A stretch of 64,000 nucleotides of DNA from Microbaculum marinum (GTDB taxonomy: Bacteria > Pseudomonadota > Alphaproteobacteria > Rhizobiales > Tepidamorphaceae): NCBI RefSeq assembly GCF_042646165.1, contig NZ_JBHRTC010000004.1, one strand, 5' to 3'. A program made the translations under genes and the position numbers. Each line of letters begins with the position of its first letter. The stretch's first letter is position 1. The notes under the pieces were generated by a model that did not search any database, had not been told where the DNA came from, and saw only the letters and a program-made list of their open reading frames with translations. This document shows, piece after piece, positions 55,901-63,885 of the stretch.

Positions 55901-58900
55901 CAACTCGAGCAGACCCTCGGCGATCGCGCCGCGGGGATCGAGCAGACCCTGGGCGGCCGTGCCGCCGACATCGAACGCACGCTGTCTGAGCAGACCGGCA
56001 ACCTCGACAGGTCGCTTGGCGAACGTGCCGCCGAGATCAGTCACACGCTCGGCCAGCGCGCCGCGCAGATCAACCAGTCGCTCGGCGACCGCGCCGTCCA
56101 GATCAACCAGAATCTCGGCGACCGGGCGTCGGAGATCGACCAGACCCTCGGGACCAAGGCAAACGAGATCGACCAGACCCTCTCGGGTCGTGCCGCCGCG
56201 ATCGAGGAATCGCTGGGCCGCCATGCCGCGTCCATGGACCAGACACTTGGCGACCGCGCCGCGCAGATCCGGGACACGCTCGGCAGCCGCGTTGCCGAGA
56301 TCGAGGAACTGCTCGACACCCGGACGAGCGACATCAACATCACGCTCGGCGCCAGGGCAAACGAGATCGAGCAGACGCTTTCCAACCGGACGGCGAGCAT
56401 AAACCAGGCGCTCGCCGCCCGCGTCGACGAGATCAACGAGCAACTGTCCGGACGCGCATCGGACCTGGAGCAGACGCTGGTCGTTCGCGGCGGCCGTCTC
56501 ATCAACGAGATCGCCAGCAGTTCAGGCGAGATCGAGAAGGTCGTCAGCAGCGCTTCGGAGACCGTCTCGCGCGCCATTGCCGCCAAGGGGGGCGATGTCA
56601 CCAAGGCGATCGCGCAGCAGGGCCTGGAAGTCACCAAGGCCATCGCCGAAAGCGGCCAGCACGCCTACGACGCGCTGGAATCGCGTGGCCGCAGGATCGT
56701 CGAGGAGATTTCCGAGACGAATAACACGCTCACGACCAACATCGAGGCCATCCTCGCGCGGCTGGGCGACTCCAACGCCCTGCTCCGCTCCGTTCTCACC
56801 GGCGCCAGCGACAACCTGGCGGCCATCGAGTCGACCCTCAATCAGCGCGTCGACGAGTTCCGCGGCGCGGTCGAGGCCGTATCCCTCGACGCCGGCAAGA
56901 CCAGCGATCGCATGGGCGATCAGGTCAAGCTGCTGGAGCAGATGTCCGCGAAGGTCCTTGCCGATATCGGCGCCCTGGCCGAGCGCTTCGACGCGCAGGG
57001 CAAGTCGCTTGCCGATACCGCCGGACAGCTCGATCGGACCAACGCCGAAATGGATGCCGCGATCGAGGCTCGCCGCGCCCGGCTCGAGGATCTCGCCTCC
57101 AGCCTCACGGTGCGCGCGCAGGAGATCGACGGCCTCATCAACGGCTACACGTCGGCGATCGAGCGCACCCTCTCCGGGGCGGAAGCTCGGGCGAGTTCGC
57201 TTGGCGAGATGCTGCAGGCGGCGACACGCGACGCCTCGGAGCGGCTGCTCGGCGAATTCGAGCGTCTGAACGGGTCGGTCGAAGACCTTGCAGGACAGAT
57301 CGGCAAGCGCGCCGTGACGTCCTCGCGGGCGATCTACGACCAGCTCGAGGCGGTTCGCCGGGCTGCCGACGACGTCTCCGCGACGGTCACCGACCGCACG
57401 TCGAGCGCCACGCAGACCCTCCTCGCCGAAGTCGAACGGATCCAGAGTGCGACCGACGCCATCGCCGCTTCGATCTCGGAGCGGGCGGTCAGTTCCACCC
57501 GCTCGCTCGCCGAGGAGATCCAGGGCATCCAGGAGATGGCGGATCGGGCTGCCGAGCGCATCGCCGGCAGCGCGGTCAGTTCTGCCCGCTCGGTCGCGGA
57601 CGAACTGCGCGGCATCCAGGAAATGGCCGATCGGGCAGCCGCGACGGTCGCCGAAAGCGCGGCCACCTCGAAGCACTCGCTCGCCGAGGAGCTTCAGGGC
57701 ATACAGGAGCTGGCGGACCGCGCCGCGGCCACCGTCTCCGACAGTGCTGTCAGTTCCAAGCGCTCCATCGCCGCCGAACTGCAGAGCATCCAGGAGCTGG
57801 CCGATCGCGCCGCCTCGAGCGTCGCCGAGCGTGCGATGAGTTCGGCGCGTTCGGTCGCCGACGAACTGGAGGGTATCCAGGAGATCGCCGACCGTGCCAG
57901 TGCCGGCATTGCCGACCGGGCGCAGCTGTCGGCCCGCTCCGTCAACGAGCAGTTCGATTCGCTGCGCACCGCGGCCGAGGAAATCCGGCAGCTTCTCTCC
58001 GAGACGGCGCAGGTGTCCTCGCGTACCGTCTCCGAGCAGCTCGAGTACATGCGCCTCACCGCGGGAGAGGAAGGCGAGCGCGCCGCCGGGGCCGTTCGTG
58101 CCGGCTTCGAGCACGTCACGCAGGACATCTCCGGCCTGCTGCAGGGTGCCACGCAGCGCTTCACCGACGCGGCCGCGGAAATGCGTTCGGCCGCCAAGGC
58201 GATCTCCGAGGAACTGGAAACGACCCGCACGGAGCTGAAGCGCGGCGTCTTCGAGCTTCCCCGCGAGACTCAGGAGAACGCCGCGGCCATGCGCCGGGCG
58301 GTCGCCGATCAGATCAAGGCGCTAAACGAGCTGTCCGAGATCGTCTCGCGCCACGGCAACGCGATCGACGTCGCGGTGCCCGACCAGCGCCGCCTCGCCT
58401 CGCGCGGCGGCGGTTCGGTCGTGCAGTCGGTCGCTGCGGCTCAGCCGGTGCAGCAGTCCGCCCGGACAAGCCAGCCCGTCGAGGCCGAGGCGCCGGCGCG
58501 CGCTCCGGCGCCGGCACCCGAGCCGCCGGCCCGTCGGGAGACGCCGCCGCGGCCGGCCGCCGAAAGTGCGCCGGCCGGCAGGGCCCAGGAGCCCCGGTCC
58601 GGCGATCGCTGGTCGCTGTCCGACGTGCTGCAGCGCGCCGGCAGCCCCGAGGAGGAAAAGCCGGCGCCGCGTCGCAGCGAGGAGAGCGAGCGTTCGCCCG
58701 CCCACATGATGGAGTCGCTCAACGCGATCGCCGTCGATATCGTGCGGGCGATCGACGACAACGCCTTCATGGATCTCTACGACCGGTACCGTCGCGGCGA
58801 GCGGGACATCTTCATCCGCCGGCTGTTTGCCCAGCGCGACCGCGGCGTCATCGACGAGGTCCGCCGCAAGTATCGCCGCGATCCGGAACTCCGCGACGCC

Positions 58901-59047
58901 GTCGACCGCTATCTGGGTGGTTTCGAGCAGCTCATCGAGGACATTTCCCGGACCGACCGGGACGGGGTCATGCGCCAGATGTACCTGACGTCCGAGCCCA
59001 GCAAGGTCTACGCCATCCTGGCCGACGCCACCGGCCGGATGAGCTGA
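52994..59047 (+). CDS. rgsE: Growth Pole Ring protein homologue (GPR/RgsE), giant apolipoprotein-like coiled-coil membrane protein
   Basis: 2017 residues. Residues 1-110 are disordered and charged; two membrane helices follow (about 113-137 and 154-176). LRLAGRSLTEAAIRLAEPE starts the cytosolic part. From about 290 to 1155 the protein is made of 11-residue repeats (typical unit LGDRAAEIEQT), and at roughly 1495-1670 a distinct 29-residue repeat (for example SAVSSARSVADELRGIQEM) follows. A Pro/Ala/Glu-rich spacer leads to a conserved C-terminal domain of about 115 residues. This layout and size match Agrobacterium GPR (about 2115 residues) and Sinorhizobium RgsE, which form a ring at the growing pole. 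The assignment is from recalled architecture, not a search. Confidence 0.88.
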   Translation: MAKQSSKKHDAAEAALSAVEEALTANGTDPLASEAAAAEEATESVNRAVERVVEAAREQPTRSNGNGAAESRRRSVPRPSEAAANDARRPANDDRPTLSHVVYSMQRRAPRTPFFVALLVSLLWIGLGGAIGYGLYGSSLYAVTNADLIRSEPGIAVIWAAIVVPVIFFFATATMVWRANDLRLAGRSLTEAAIRLAEPEGVAKEAVMTVGQAIRREVAAMGDGVERALARAGELEALIHSEVSSLERAYHENEIRIRAILDQMSNERESLLSNADRLRASIAGAHENLTLDLATAGDRITESVTSAGARVTEALTLRGDEMTDALTSSGDNLIATLTTHGDEFVRRLSHTGHEVATTLTDASEMVTSTLDQRGREVNEAFARTGADIVEDLSNRGVAINETLASTGHTLIQSLTDRSAEVTQRLSDTGNQLSETLVQRGSEVTDRLSEVGSQISDTLGRRGTEVTENLSQVGTDITETLGQRGSELTDRLSSIGTEITETLGRRGAEVTGRLTEVGSQISETISSSGNDLTARLDETSRRIEDTVTNRGNELTERLETVGATFVDDIATRTSRYTEQLGAAGAEVSRAVAAHGDQLNESLNATSERLMETMTGRSQEVQENLRRTVGEIDHTLSVKGGELVDKLAFRSSEVAELLDHRSAELNEILANRSAEITETLSTRGELLTSAMDERLDRFGATLEERSAAIEATLSDRGERFTTALDERLQRFDTTLEERGAAIEATLSNRADSFVRTVAERASEVDRTLGGRLAEIASTLSEKGDALEKSLGDRATSLGETLGSRAAEIDETLGRRVGEIDERLGARASEIGETLGNRVGEIEASLGRNAQALEAALGDGSRSLESTLGRNVSALESMLGRNAETIERTIGERTEQLNEALGSRAREIGETLGARSAELEETLSSRAASIDRTLGARGAEIEETLASRATSIEQTLGAKTADIDRTLGDRVAQLEQTLGDRAAGIEQTLGGRAADIERTLSEQTGNLDRSLGERAAEISHTLGQRAAQINQSLGDRAVQINQNLGDRASEIDQTLGTKANEIDQTLSGRAAAIEESLGRHAASMDQTLGDRAAQIRDTLGSRVAEIEELLDTRTSDINITLGARANEIEQTLSNRTASINQALAARVDEINEQLSGRASDLEQTLVVRGGRLINEIASSSGEIEKVVSSASETVSRAIAAKGGDVTKAIAQQGLEVTKAIAESGQHAYDALESRGRRIVEEISETNNTLTTNIEAILARLGDSNALLRSVLTGASDNLAAIESTLNQRVDEFRGAVEAVSLDAGKTSDRMGDQVKLLEQMSAKVLADIGALAERFDAQGKSLADTAGQLDRTNAEMDAAIEARRARLEDLASSLTVRAQEIDGLINGYTSAIERTLSGAEARASSLGEMLQAATRDASERLLGEFERLNGSVEDLAGQIGKRAVTSSRAIYDQLEAVRRAADDVSATVTDRTSSATQTLLAEVERIQSATDAIAASISERAVSSTRSLAEEIQGIQEMADRAAERIAGSAVSSARSVADELRGIQEMADRAAATVAESAATSKHSLAEELQGIQELADRAAATVSDSAVSSKRSIAAELQSIQELADRAASSVAERAMSSARSVADELEGIQEIADRASAGIADRAQLSARSVNEQFDSLRTAAEEIRQLLSETAQVSSRTVSEQLEYMRLTAGEEGERAAGAVRAGFEHVTQDISGLLQGATQRFTDAAAEMRSAAKAISEELETTRTELKRGVFELPRETQENAAAMRRAVADQIKALNELSEIVSRHGNAIDVAVPDQRRLASRGGGSVVQSVAAAQPVQQSARTSQPVEAEAPARAPAPAPEPPARRETPPRPAAESAPAGRAQEPRSGDRWSLSDVLQRAGSPEEEKPAPRRSEESERSPAHMMESLNAIAVDIVRAIDDNAFMDLYDRYRRGERDIFIRRLFAQRDRGVIDEVRRKYRRDPELRDAVDRYLGGFEQLIEDISRTDRDGVMRQMYLTSEPSKVYAILADATGRMS
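55260..56460 (+). repeat. dense 33-bp/11-residue repeat array in the GPR gene
   Basis: About 36 imperfect copies of an 11-codon unit, LGxRAxEIxET, in direct succession. The protein phase is kept throughout, so it is a coding repeat that builds a continuous helix. The array extends, less regularly, upstream to about 53870. Confidence 0.8.
57478..57995 (+). repeat. 87-bp/29-residue repeat array in the GPR gene
   Basis: About six copies of a 29-codon unit with core SSARSVADELxGIQEMADRAA. The period differs from the 11-residue array upstream, marking a separate segment. Confidence 0.75.
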
Positions 59048-59080
59048 TCCGCGGCCCGCTTCCGGTCCGCACGAATCGAG

Positions 59081-59115
59081 AAGGCCGGTCCTGCGGGGCC
59101 GGCCTTTGCTTTTGC
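59081..59115 (+). terminator. intrinsic terminator of the GPR gene
   Basis: AAGGCCGG pairs with CCGGCCTT, followed by TTGCTTTTG, about 35 bp after the stop. Confidence 0.8.
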
Positions 59116-59152
59116 AGTCACCGTCGGGTCACGACGGCGGTTCCCCGCCCGA

Positions 59153-59269
59153 TCAGTCCCACTTGCCGCGCGCGTCGCGCGAATGGCGGTCGCCCCACGC
59201 GACGATGGCCATGAAAAACAGGAATGTCCCTGCGATCGCGATGATGGCGGCCTGTTCGGCTCCGGTCAT
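59153..59269 (-). CDS. 38-residue single-span membrane protein
   Basis: ATG 59269 with GGGAAG upstream. One hydrophobic helix (AIIAIAGTFLFFMAIVAWG) and a charged tail GDRHSRDARGKWD; N-out or N-in cannot be decided. No family known to me; such microproteins are easily missed. The gene is on the minus strand just after the GPR terminator. Confidence 0.5.
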   Translation of the reverse strand: MTGAEQAAIIAIAGTFLFFMAIVAWGDRHSRDARGKWD

Positions 59270-59419
59270 GATGTCTTCCCTCGCTCGGTCTCTGTCCCGC
59301 GGGTACCGCAGCGGCGCACGGCCGCCGACGACCCGTCCGAGAGGCAGGATGAGGGAATTCGGCCGCTTCTCATTGACCGGGATCAAATCGCCGGCCGACG
59401 GCGCCTCCGACACAGAAAA

Positions 59420-59443
59420 ACCGGCCGGGGAGCCCCGGCCGGT
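59420..59443 (-). terminator. intrinsic terminator of the aldehyde dehydrogenase gene
   Basis: ACCGGCCGGGG and CCCCGGCCGGT form a strong stem; on the minus strand the hairpin is followed by TTTTTC. It lies 50 bp after the stop at 59494. Confidence 0.85.
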
Positions 59444-59493
59444 GCAACGTTTGTTCCGCTACATGCTCTGGCGGATCTGCGATCCGCGAACCG

Positions 59494-60993
59494 CTAGACG
59501 TCGAACTTGACGCCCTGCGCCAGCGGCAGCTCGCGGGAATAGTTGATGGTGTTGGTCTGGCGGCGCATGTAGCCTTTCCAGGCGTCGGAACCGGATTCCC
59601 GCCCGCCGCCGGTTTCCTTCTCGCCGCCGAACGCGCCGCCGATCTCGGCGCCGGAGGGGCCGATGTTGACGTTGGCGATGCCGCAGTCCGAGCCCACCGC
59701 CGACAGGAACGTCTCCGCCTCGCGCAGGTCGTTGGTGAAGATGCACGACGACAGGCCCTGCGGCACGTCGTTGTGCATTTCGATCGCCTCGTCGAGTTCC
59801 GAATAGCCCATCACGTAGAGGATGGGCGCGAAAGTCTCCTCGCGGACGATGTCGGTCTGACCGGGCATCTCGACGATCGCCGGCTCGACATAGGCCCCGC
59901 CGGGAACCTTGTCGGTCACCGGCTTGCCGCCGTGCACCGTGCCGCCGTCGCCCTTCGCCGTTTCAAGCGCCGCCTGCATCCGCTCCAGTGCTGCCTTGTC
60001 GATCAGCGGACCGACCAGCGTGCCGCTGTCCAGCGGGTTGCCGATCGGCGCCGACGAATAGGCCTTGGTCAGCCGCGCCACCAGGTCGGCGCGAATGCTC
60101 TCGTGCACGATGACGCGCCTGAGCGACGTGCAGCGCTGGCCGCAGGTGCCGACCGCCGAGAAGGTGATCGCCCGCACCGCCAGGTCGAGGTCGGCGGACG
60201 GCGCGACGATCATCGCGTTGTTGCCGCCCAGTTCCAGGATCAGCTTGCCGAACCGGCCGGTGACATTCGGTCCGACCGACCTGCCCATGCGCGTCGAGCC
60301 TGTCGCCGAGATCAGCGCCACGTCCGGCGAATTGACCAGCGCCTCGCCGACATCTGCGCCGCCGATAACCACCTGGTGCAGGCCCTCCGGCGCGGCGCCC
60401 GAGCGGGCGATCGCCTTGTCGAGGATCCTGGCGCAGGCGAGCGCCGTCAGCGGCGTCTTCTCCGACGGCTTCCAGATCACCGCGTTGCCGCAGACCAGCG
60501 CCAGCGCCGTGTTCCACGACCACACCGCGACGGGAAAATTGAAGGCGGTGATGACGCCTGCGACGCCGAGCGGATGCCAGGTCTCCATCATCCGGTGGCC
60601 CGGCCGCTCCGACGCAATCGTATATCCGTAGAGCTGGCGCGACAGGCCGACGGCGAAATCGCAGATGTCGATCATCTCCTGCACCTCGCCCAGCCCCTCG
60701 GACAGGATCTTGCCGGCCTCCAGCGACACCAGCCGGCCGAGATCCTCCTTGGCTGCGCGCAGTTCCTCGCCAAGCAGCCGGACCAGTTCGCCGCGCACCG
60801 GGGCGGGGACGCTGCGCCACGTCCGGAAGGCCGCATTCGCCGATGCGATGACGGCCGCCATGTCTCCGGCCGATGTCTGGTGCACCTTCGCGATCTCGGA
60901 GCCGTCGATCGGGGTGTGGACCGCCAGCGTACCGCCGGAGGTTACCGTCTCCGGAAGGCCGTTGCCGGCAAGGATGTCTTTGTATTGGCTCAC
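59494..60993 (-). CDS. NAD(P)-dependent aldehyde dehydrogenase, ALDH7 (alpha-aminoadipic semialdehyde) type
   Basis: 499 residues. Catalytic Cys288 in GTCGQRCTS and Glu254 in LELGGNN. GSTRMGR and FNFPVAVWSWN are family segments. The C-terminal RQTNTINYSRELPLAQGVKFDV is typical of the ALDH7/AmaB group that oxidises L-piperideine-6-carboxylate/aminoadipate semialdehyde in lysine catabolism. Two bp below the HmuQ-like gap no partner is seen; the small monooxygenase gene lies upstream on the same strand, 87 bp away. Confidence 0.92.
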   Translation of the reverse strand: MSQYKDILAGNGLPETVTSGGTLAVHTPIDGSEIAKVHQTSAGDMAAVIASANAAFRTWRSVPAPVRGELVRLLGEELRAAKEDLGRLVSLEAGKILSEGLGEVQEMIDICDFAVGLSRQLYGYTIASERPGHRMMETWHPLGVAGVITAFNFPVAVWSWNTALALVCGNAVIWKPSEKTPLTALACARILDKAIARSGAAPEGLHQVVIGGADVGEALVNSPDVALISATGSTRMGRSVGPNVTGRFGKLILELGGNNAMIVAPSADLDLAVRAITFSAVGTCGQRCTSLRRVIVHESIRADLVARLTKAYSSAPIGNPLDSGTLVGPLIDKAALERMQAALETAKGDGGTVHGGKPVTDKVPGGAYVEPAIVEMPGQTDIVREETFAPILYVMGYSELDEAIEMHNDVPQGLSSCIFTNDLREAETFLSAVGSDCGIANVNIGPSGAEIGGAFGGEKETGGGRESGSDAWKGYMRRQTNTINYSRELPLAQGVKFDV

Positions 60994-61080
60994 GTCACTC
61001 TCCGTACTTGTCGATGCGAGGGGCAGGATCCGATCGGATCGGGGCGAAACCGGCCGGCGCGCTGCCGCCGGCCTTGGATC

Positions 61081-61410
61081 TCAGGCCGCGCCGGCGGTCG
61101 CCTTGAGCGAGACCACCGGCTCGAAGCCTTCGAATTCGGGGTGGCCGAGATAGAGCGGCTTGTTGGAGCCGGCATTCCTGTGCGCCTTGCGAAAGGCTTC
61201 GGACCGGGTCCAGTTCTCGAAATCGCCGCGGCTGCGCCAGATCGTGTGCGAGGAGTAGAGCGTGTGATCGTCGTGCTCCGGCCCCTTCAGCAGGTGGAAC
61301 TCGACGAAGCCCGGCACCGTGTCGAGGTGGCTGTCGCGATCGCGCCAGACCGTCTCGAAATCGGCCTCCGCACCCTTGACGACCTTGAAGCGGTTCATGG
61401 CGATGAACAT
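61081..61410 (-). CDS. antibiotic biosynthesis monooxygenase domain protein, haem-degrading HmuQ/IsdG-like
   Basis: 109 residues, ABM ferredoxin-like fold (MFIAMNRFKVVKGAEADFE). The NR near the start and the AHRNAGSN segment with His fit the haem-binding group. If correct, it opens haem to recover iron. No haem uptake genes are visible in the window. Confidence 0.82.
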   Translation of the reverse strand: MFIAMNRFKVVKGAEADFETVWRDRDSHLDTVPGFVEFHLLKGPEHDDHTLYSSHTIWRSRGDFENWTRSEAFRKAHRNAGSNKPLYLGHPEFEGFEPVVSLKATAGAA

Positions 61411-61583
61411 CGTGCGTCTCCTTGGTTTGCCTTCACATCGGCGAGCGGAACGATTTCGTCAACCGGCAGAATTGCCGAGTTCGCCTATGCGGGACGCGCC
61501 CGACAGTATTCCACGCCGTCTGTCCCAACCGGACCGTATATGGGACAAGATGCCGCCCCGAATCGAAGAACTGAGGCTGCGAC

Positions 61584-62363
61584 ATGGATGCCAGTGCGAC
61601 GCAACGACTGAACCTCGACGGCCGCCGGGCCCTGGTCACCGGTGGTGCCGGCGGCATCGGCCTGGCGACCGCCCGCCTCTGTGCGGCCCGCGGCGCCGAC
61701 GTGGTCGTCATCGATGCCAACCGGGACGCGCTCGCCGCCGTCTCGGACGAATTCTCGGAGCGGGCCACCAGGTTCCTGACGTGTGTCTGCGACGTGACCG
61801 TGGAAGCCGACGTCCGGGCGGCCTTCGCCGAAGCGAGATCGGAGTTCGGCCCTATAGATATCCTGGTCAACAATGTCGGCATCGGCGCCCGCGTGCCCAC
61901 CACGGAGCTCGACACCGACACCTGGTCCCGGGTGATGGAGGTGAACCTCACCGGCGCCTTCGTCTGCTCGCGCGAATTCGCCCTCCAGGCCGATCCAGCT
62001 CGCGGCGGCGCCATCGTCAACGTCGCCTCGATCATGGGGGCGGTCGGCAATTCGCTCTATCCCAACCTCTCCTATCACGCCAGCAAGGGCGGCCTCGTCA
62101 ACGTGACGCGGGCGCTTGCCGCCGAATGGGCGCCCAGGAACATCCGGGTCAACGTGGTCTTGCCGACCTTCGTCGAAACCGCCCTGACCCGGAACCTGCT
62201 CTCCGAAGGCTCGATGCGGCAGGACATCCTCGACCGCACACCGCTGCGCCGCCTGGCCTCGCCCGAGGACGTCGCCGAAGCGATCGCCTTCCTGTCGTCC
62301 GACGCCGCCGGCATGATCACCGGCGCGGCGATCCCGGTCGACGGCGGCTGGCTGGCCGTCTGA
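61584..62363 (+). CDS. short-chain dehydrogenase/reductase
   Basis: 259 residues. Cofactor motif TGGAGGIGLA, NNVGIG, and the catalytic Ser-Tyr-Lys in the SIMGA and SYHASKGG segments. An acidic residue after VVID suggests NAD preference. The C-terminal SSDAAGMITGAAIPVDGGWLAV is typical of classical SDRs. Substrate unknown; divergent from the monooxygenase gene. Confidence 0.93.
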   Translation: MDASATQRLNLDGRRALVTGGAGGIGLATARLCAARGADVVVIDANRDALAAVSDEFSERATRFLTCVCDVTVEADVRAAFAEARSEFGPIDILVNNVGIGARVPTTELDTDTWSRVMEVNLTGAFVCSREFALQADPARGGAIVNVASIMGAVGNSLYPNLSYHASKGGLVNVTRALAAEWAPRNIRVNVVLPTFVETALTRNLLSEGSMRQDILDRTPLRRLASPEDVAEAIAFLSSDAAGMITGAAIPVDGGWLAV

Positions 62364-62438
62364 CACCCCTCCGCTCCGCCACGGCCCCCGCGGAGGAGAC
62401 GCGGATGGTCGGGACAGGCTTGCCCCACGCCCCACCCA

Positions 62439-62487
62439 GCCCTCATGGTAAGGAGCGGGCAAAGCCCGCGTCCCGAACCACGAGGGC
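62439..62487. repeat. REP-like intergenic palindrome
   Basis: GCCCTCATGGT pairs with ACCACGAGGGC (one G-T/A mismatch), with an inner GCGGGC-AAA-GCCCGC stem. This CCTCATGGT...ACCA(T/C)GAGG form resembles repeats common in rhizobial genomes. Confidence 0.6.
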
Positions 62488-62548
62488 GTGCCTCACCAGA
62501 ACATCCGCAGCCAGAAGAATAGCGCCTTCGGCCGCTCGTAACGCTGGG

Positions 62549-62567
62549 CCCCGGCTCAGGGCCGGGG
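62549..62567. repeat. short G+C-rich palindrome
   Basis: CCCCGGC and GCCGGGG flank a 5-base loop. Confidence 0.4.
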
Positions 62568-62613
62568 CGTACCCCTGTCGTATGGCGAAGCACCTGCCCA
62601 CAGCACTGATTAC

Positions 62614-62634
62614 ATCCCGGACTTGATCCGGGAT
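62614..62634. repeat. REP-like palindrome with ATCCCGGA arms
   Basis: ATCCCGGA-CTTGA-TCCGGGAT, a perfect 8+8 palindrome of a kind common between alphaproteobacterial genes. Confidence 0.55.
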
Positions 62635-62715
62635 CCAGCGTAAAGCCAGGCGAAGCCGCCGCTGTTGCGCGCCGCGCGCGCGTTCAACCGCGCCGGGCAG
62701 CCGGGGCGGCCAGTC

Positions 62716-63885
62716 TCACGCCTCCCGGCAGAGCCGGGCGCACAGCTTCTCCAGGAAGACCTGGCAGGCCTCGATCTGGCTCAGCTCGATGAACTCGTCG
62801 GGCTTGTGCGCCTGCTCGATGGAGCCGGGGCCGAACACGACGGTCGACATGCCCGCCCGGTCGAAATAGCCCGCGTCCGTGCCGAAGGGCACCGTTCCGA
62901 CGCTGTTGATGCCGGTGAGGTCGCGCACCAGCGCGACGGCGGGGGCATCCTCGGACGTGCCGAGGCCGGGATAGGCGTCCTCCAGCACGGTGACGATGTC
63001 GGCATCCGGCGAGATCGCCTGCATCTGCGGCCTCAACTCTTCGCGCACGTAGTCCTCTATGCCGGCAAGGATCGCGTCCGCCTCGTCGCCGGGTACGGGC
63101 CGCAATTCCCAGTCGAACACGCAGGTCCCGGCGATGACGTTGCGCGCGATGCCGCCGGCAATCGTGCCGACGCTGATCGTCGAGAACGGCGGATCGAATT
63201 CCGAGCGTGGCTCCGGCCGCGCGGCGAGGTTTCGGGCGACCTCTTCCAGATGAGCGATCATCCGCGTGGCGAAGAAGATCGCGTTGACCCCCCTGGAGGG
63301 GTCGGAGGCGTGGCCTTCCAGCCCGGTGACCGTGGTCTTCAGCTCGTAGCCGCCCTTGTGGCCGACAATGATCTTCATCTCCGTCGGCTCTCCGACGATC
63401 GCGATCGCCGGCTTCACCGGATAGCCGCCCATCTCCTGGCTGAGCACGCGGGCACCGCGGCTGCCGGTTTCCTCGTCGAAGGTGAAGGCCAGATGTATCG
63501 GCCGTTTCAGGTCGGCCTCCTGGAACATCGGCACCGCGGCGAGCGCGCAGGCGATGAACCCCTTCATGTCGACCGAGCCACGTGCGAACAGCCGGCCCTC
63601 CCGGTTGACCAGCGTGAACGGCGGCGTCTGCCAGTCCTGTCCGTCGACGGGAACGACGTCGGTATGCCCCGACAGAACGACGCCGCCGTCGATCCGCGGG
63701 CCGATCGTGGCGAACAGGTTCGCCCGCTCGCCGTCCTCCCCGTAGCTGAGCACGGCCTCCACTCCCAGCCCCTCGAGATAGGCCTGGATGTGCGCGACGA
63801 TATCGAGATTGGTTCTGAGCGACAGCGACTCGAACGAAACGAGTTCTCCGAGCAGTCCGATCGTCGCGGCGACCCTGTCCTTCAT
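62716..63885 (-). CDS. argE: acetylornithine deacetylase-like M20 peptidase/deacylase
   Basis: 389 residues. Di-zinc centre: LSGHTDVVPVDG, GSVDMKGF and TFDEETGSRGAR carry the His, Asp, Glu ligands and catalytic Glu. A dimerisation domain lies in the middle (GHKGGYELKTTVTGLEGHASDP). ArgE removes acetyl groups in arginine synthesis; other acyl-amino-acid deacylases share the fold, and no arg genes are near, so the symbol is tentative. The last 115 bases of the window hold no further gene I can support. Confidence 0.85.
   Translation of the reverse strand: MKDRVAATIGLLGELVSFESLSLRTNLDIVAHIQAYLEGLGVEAVLSYGEDGERANLFATIGPRIDGGVVLSGHTDVVPVDGQDWQTPPFTLVNREGRLFARGSVDMKGFIACALAAVPMFQEADLKRPIHLAFTFDEETGSRGARVLSQEMGGYPVKPAIAIVGEPTEMKIIVGHKGGYELKTTVTGLEGHASDPSRGVNAIFFATRMIAHLEEVARNLAARPEPRSEFDPPFSTISVGTIAGGIARNVIAGTCVFDWELRPVPGDEADAILAGIEDYVREELRPQMQAISPDADIVTVLEDAYPGLGTSEDAPAVALVRDLTGINSVGTVPFGTDAGYFDRAGMSTVVFGPGSIEQAHKPDEFIELSQIEACQVFLEKLCARLCREA

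Larger units (their letters stand above)
62364..62715. other. intergenic region with three palindromes, no gene
   Basis: Between the SDR and the ArgE-like gene (convergent). It carries three hairpins (62439-62487, 62549-62567, 62614-62634) whose sequences resemble palindromes commonly scattered between rhizobial genes. No protein or RNA gene seen. Confidence 0.6.

Noticed and set aside
52820..56443. A 1207-codon open frame on the strand opposite the GPR gene, and similar long antisense frames to 58114
   Set aside because: They mirror the repetitive G+C-rich coding repeats of the GPR gene and have Val/Asp/Leu/Arg-rich translations without domains or ribosome sites.
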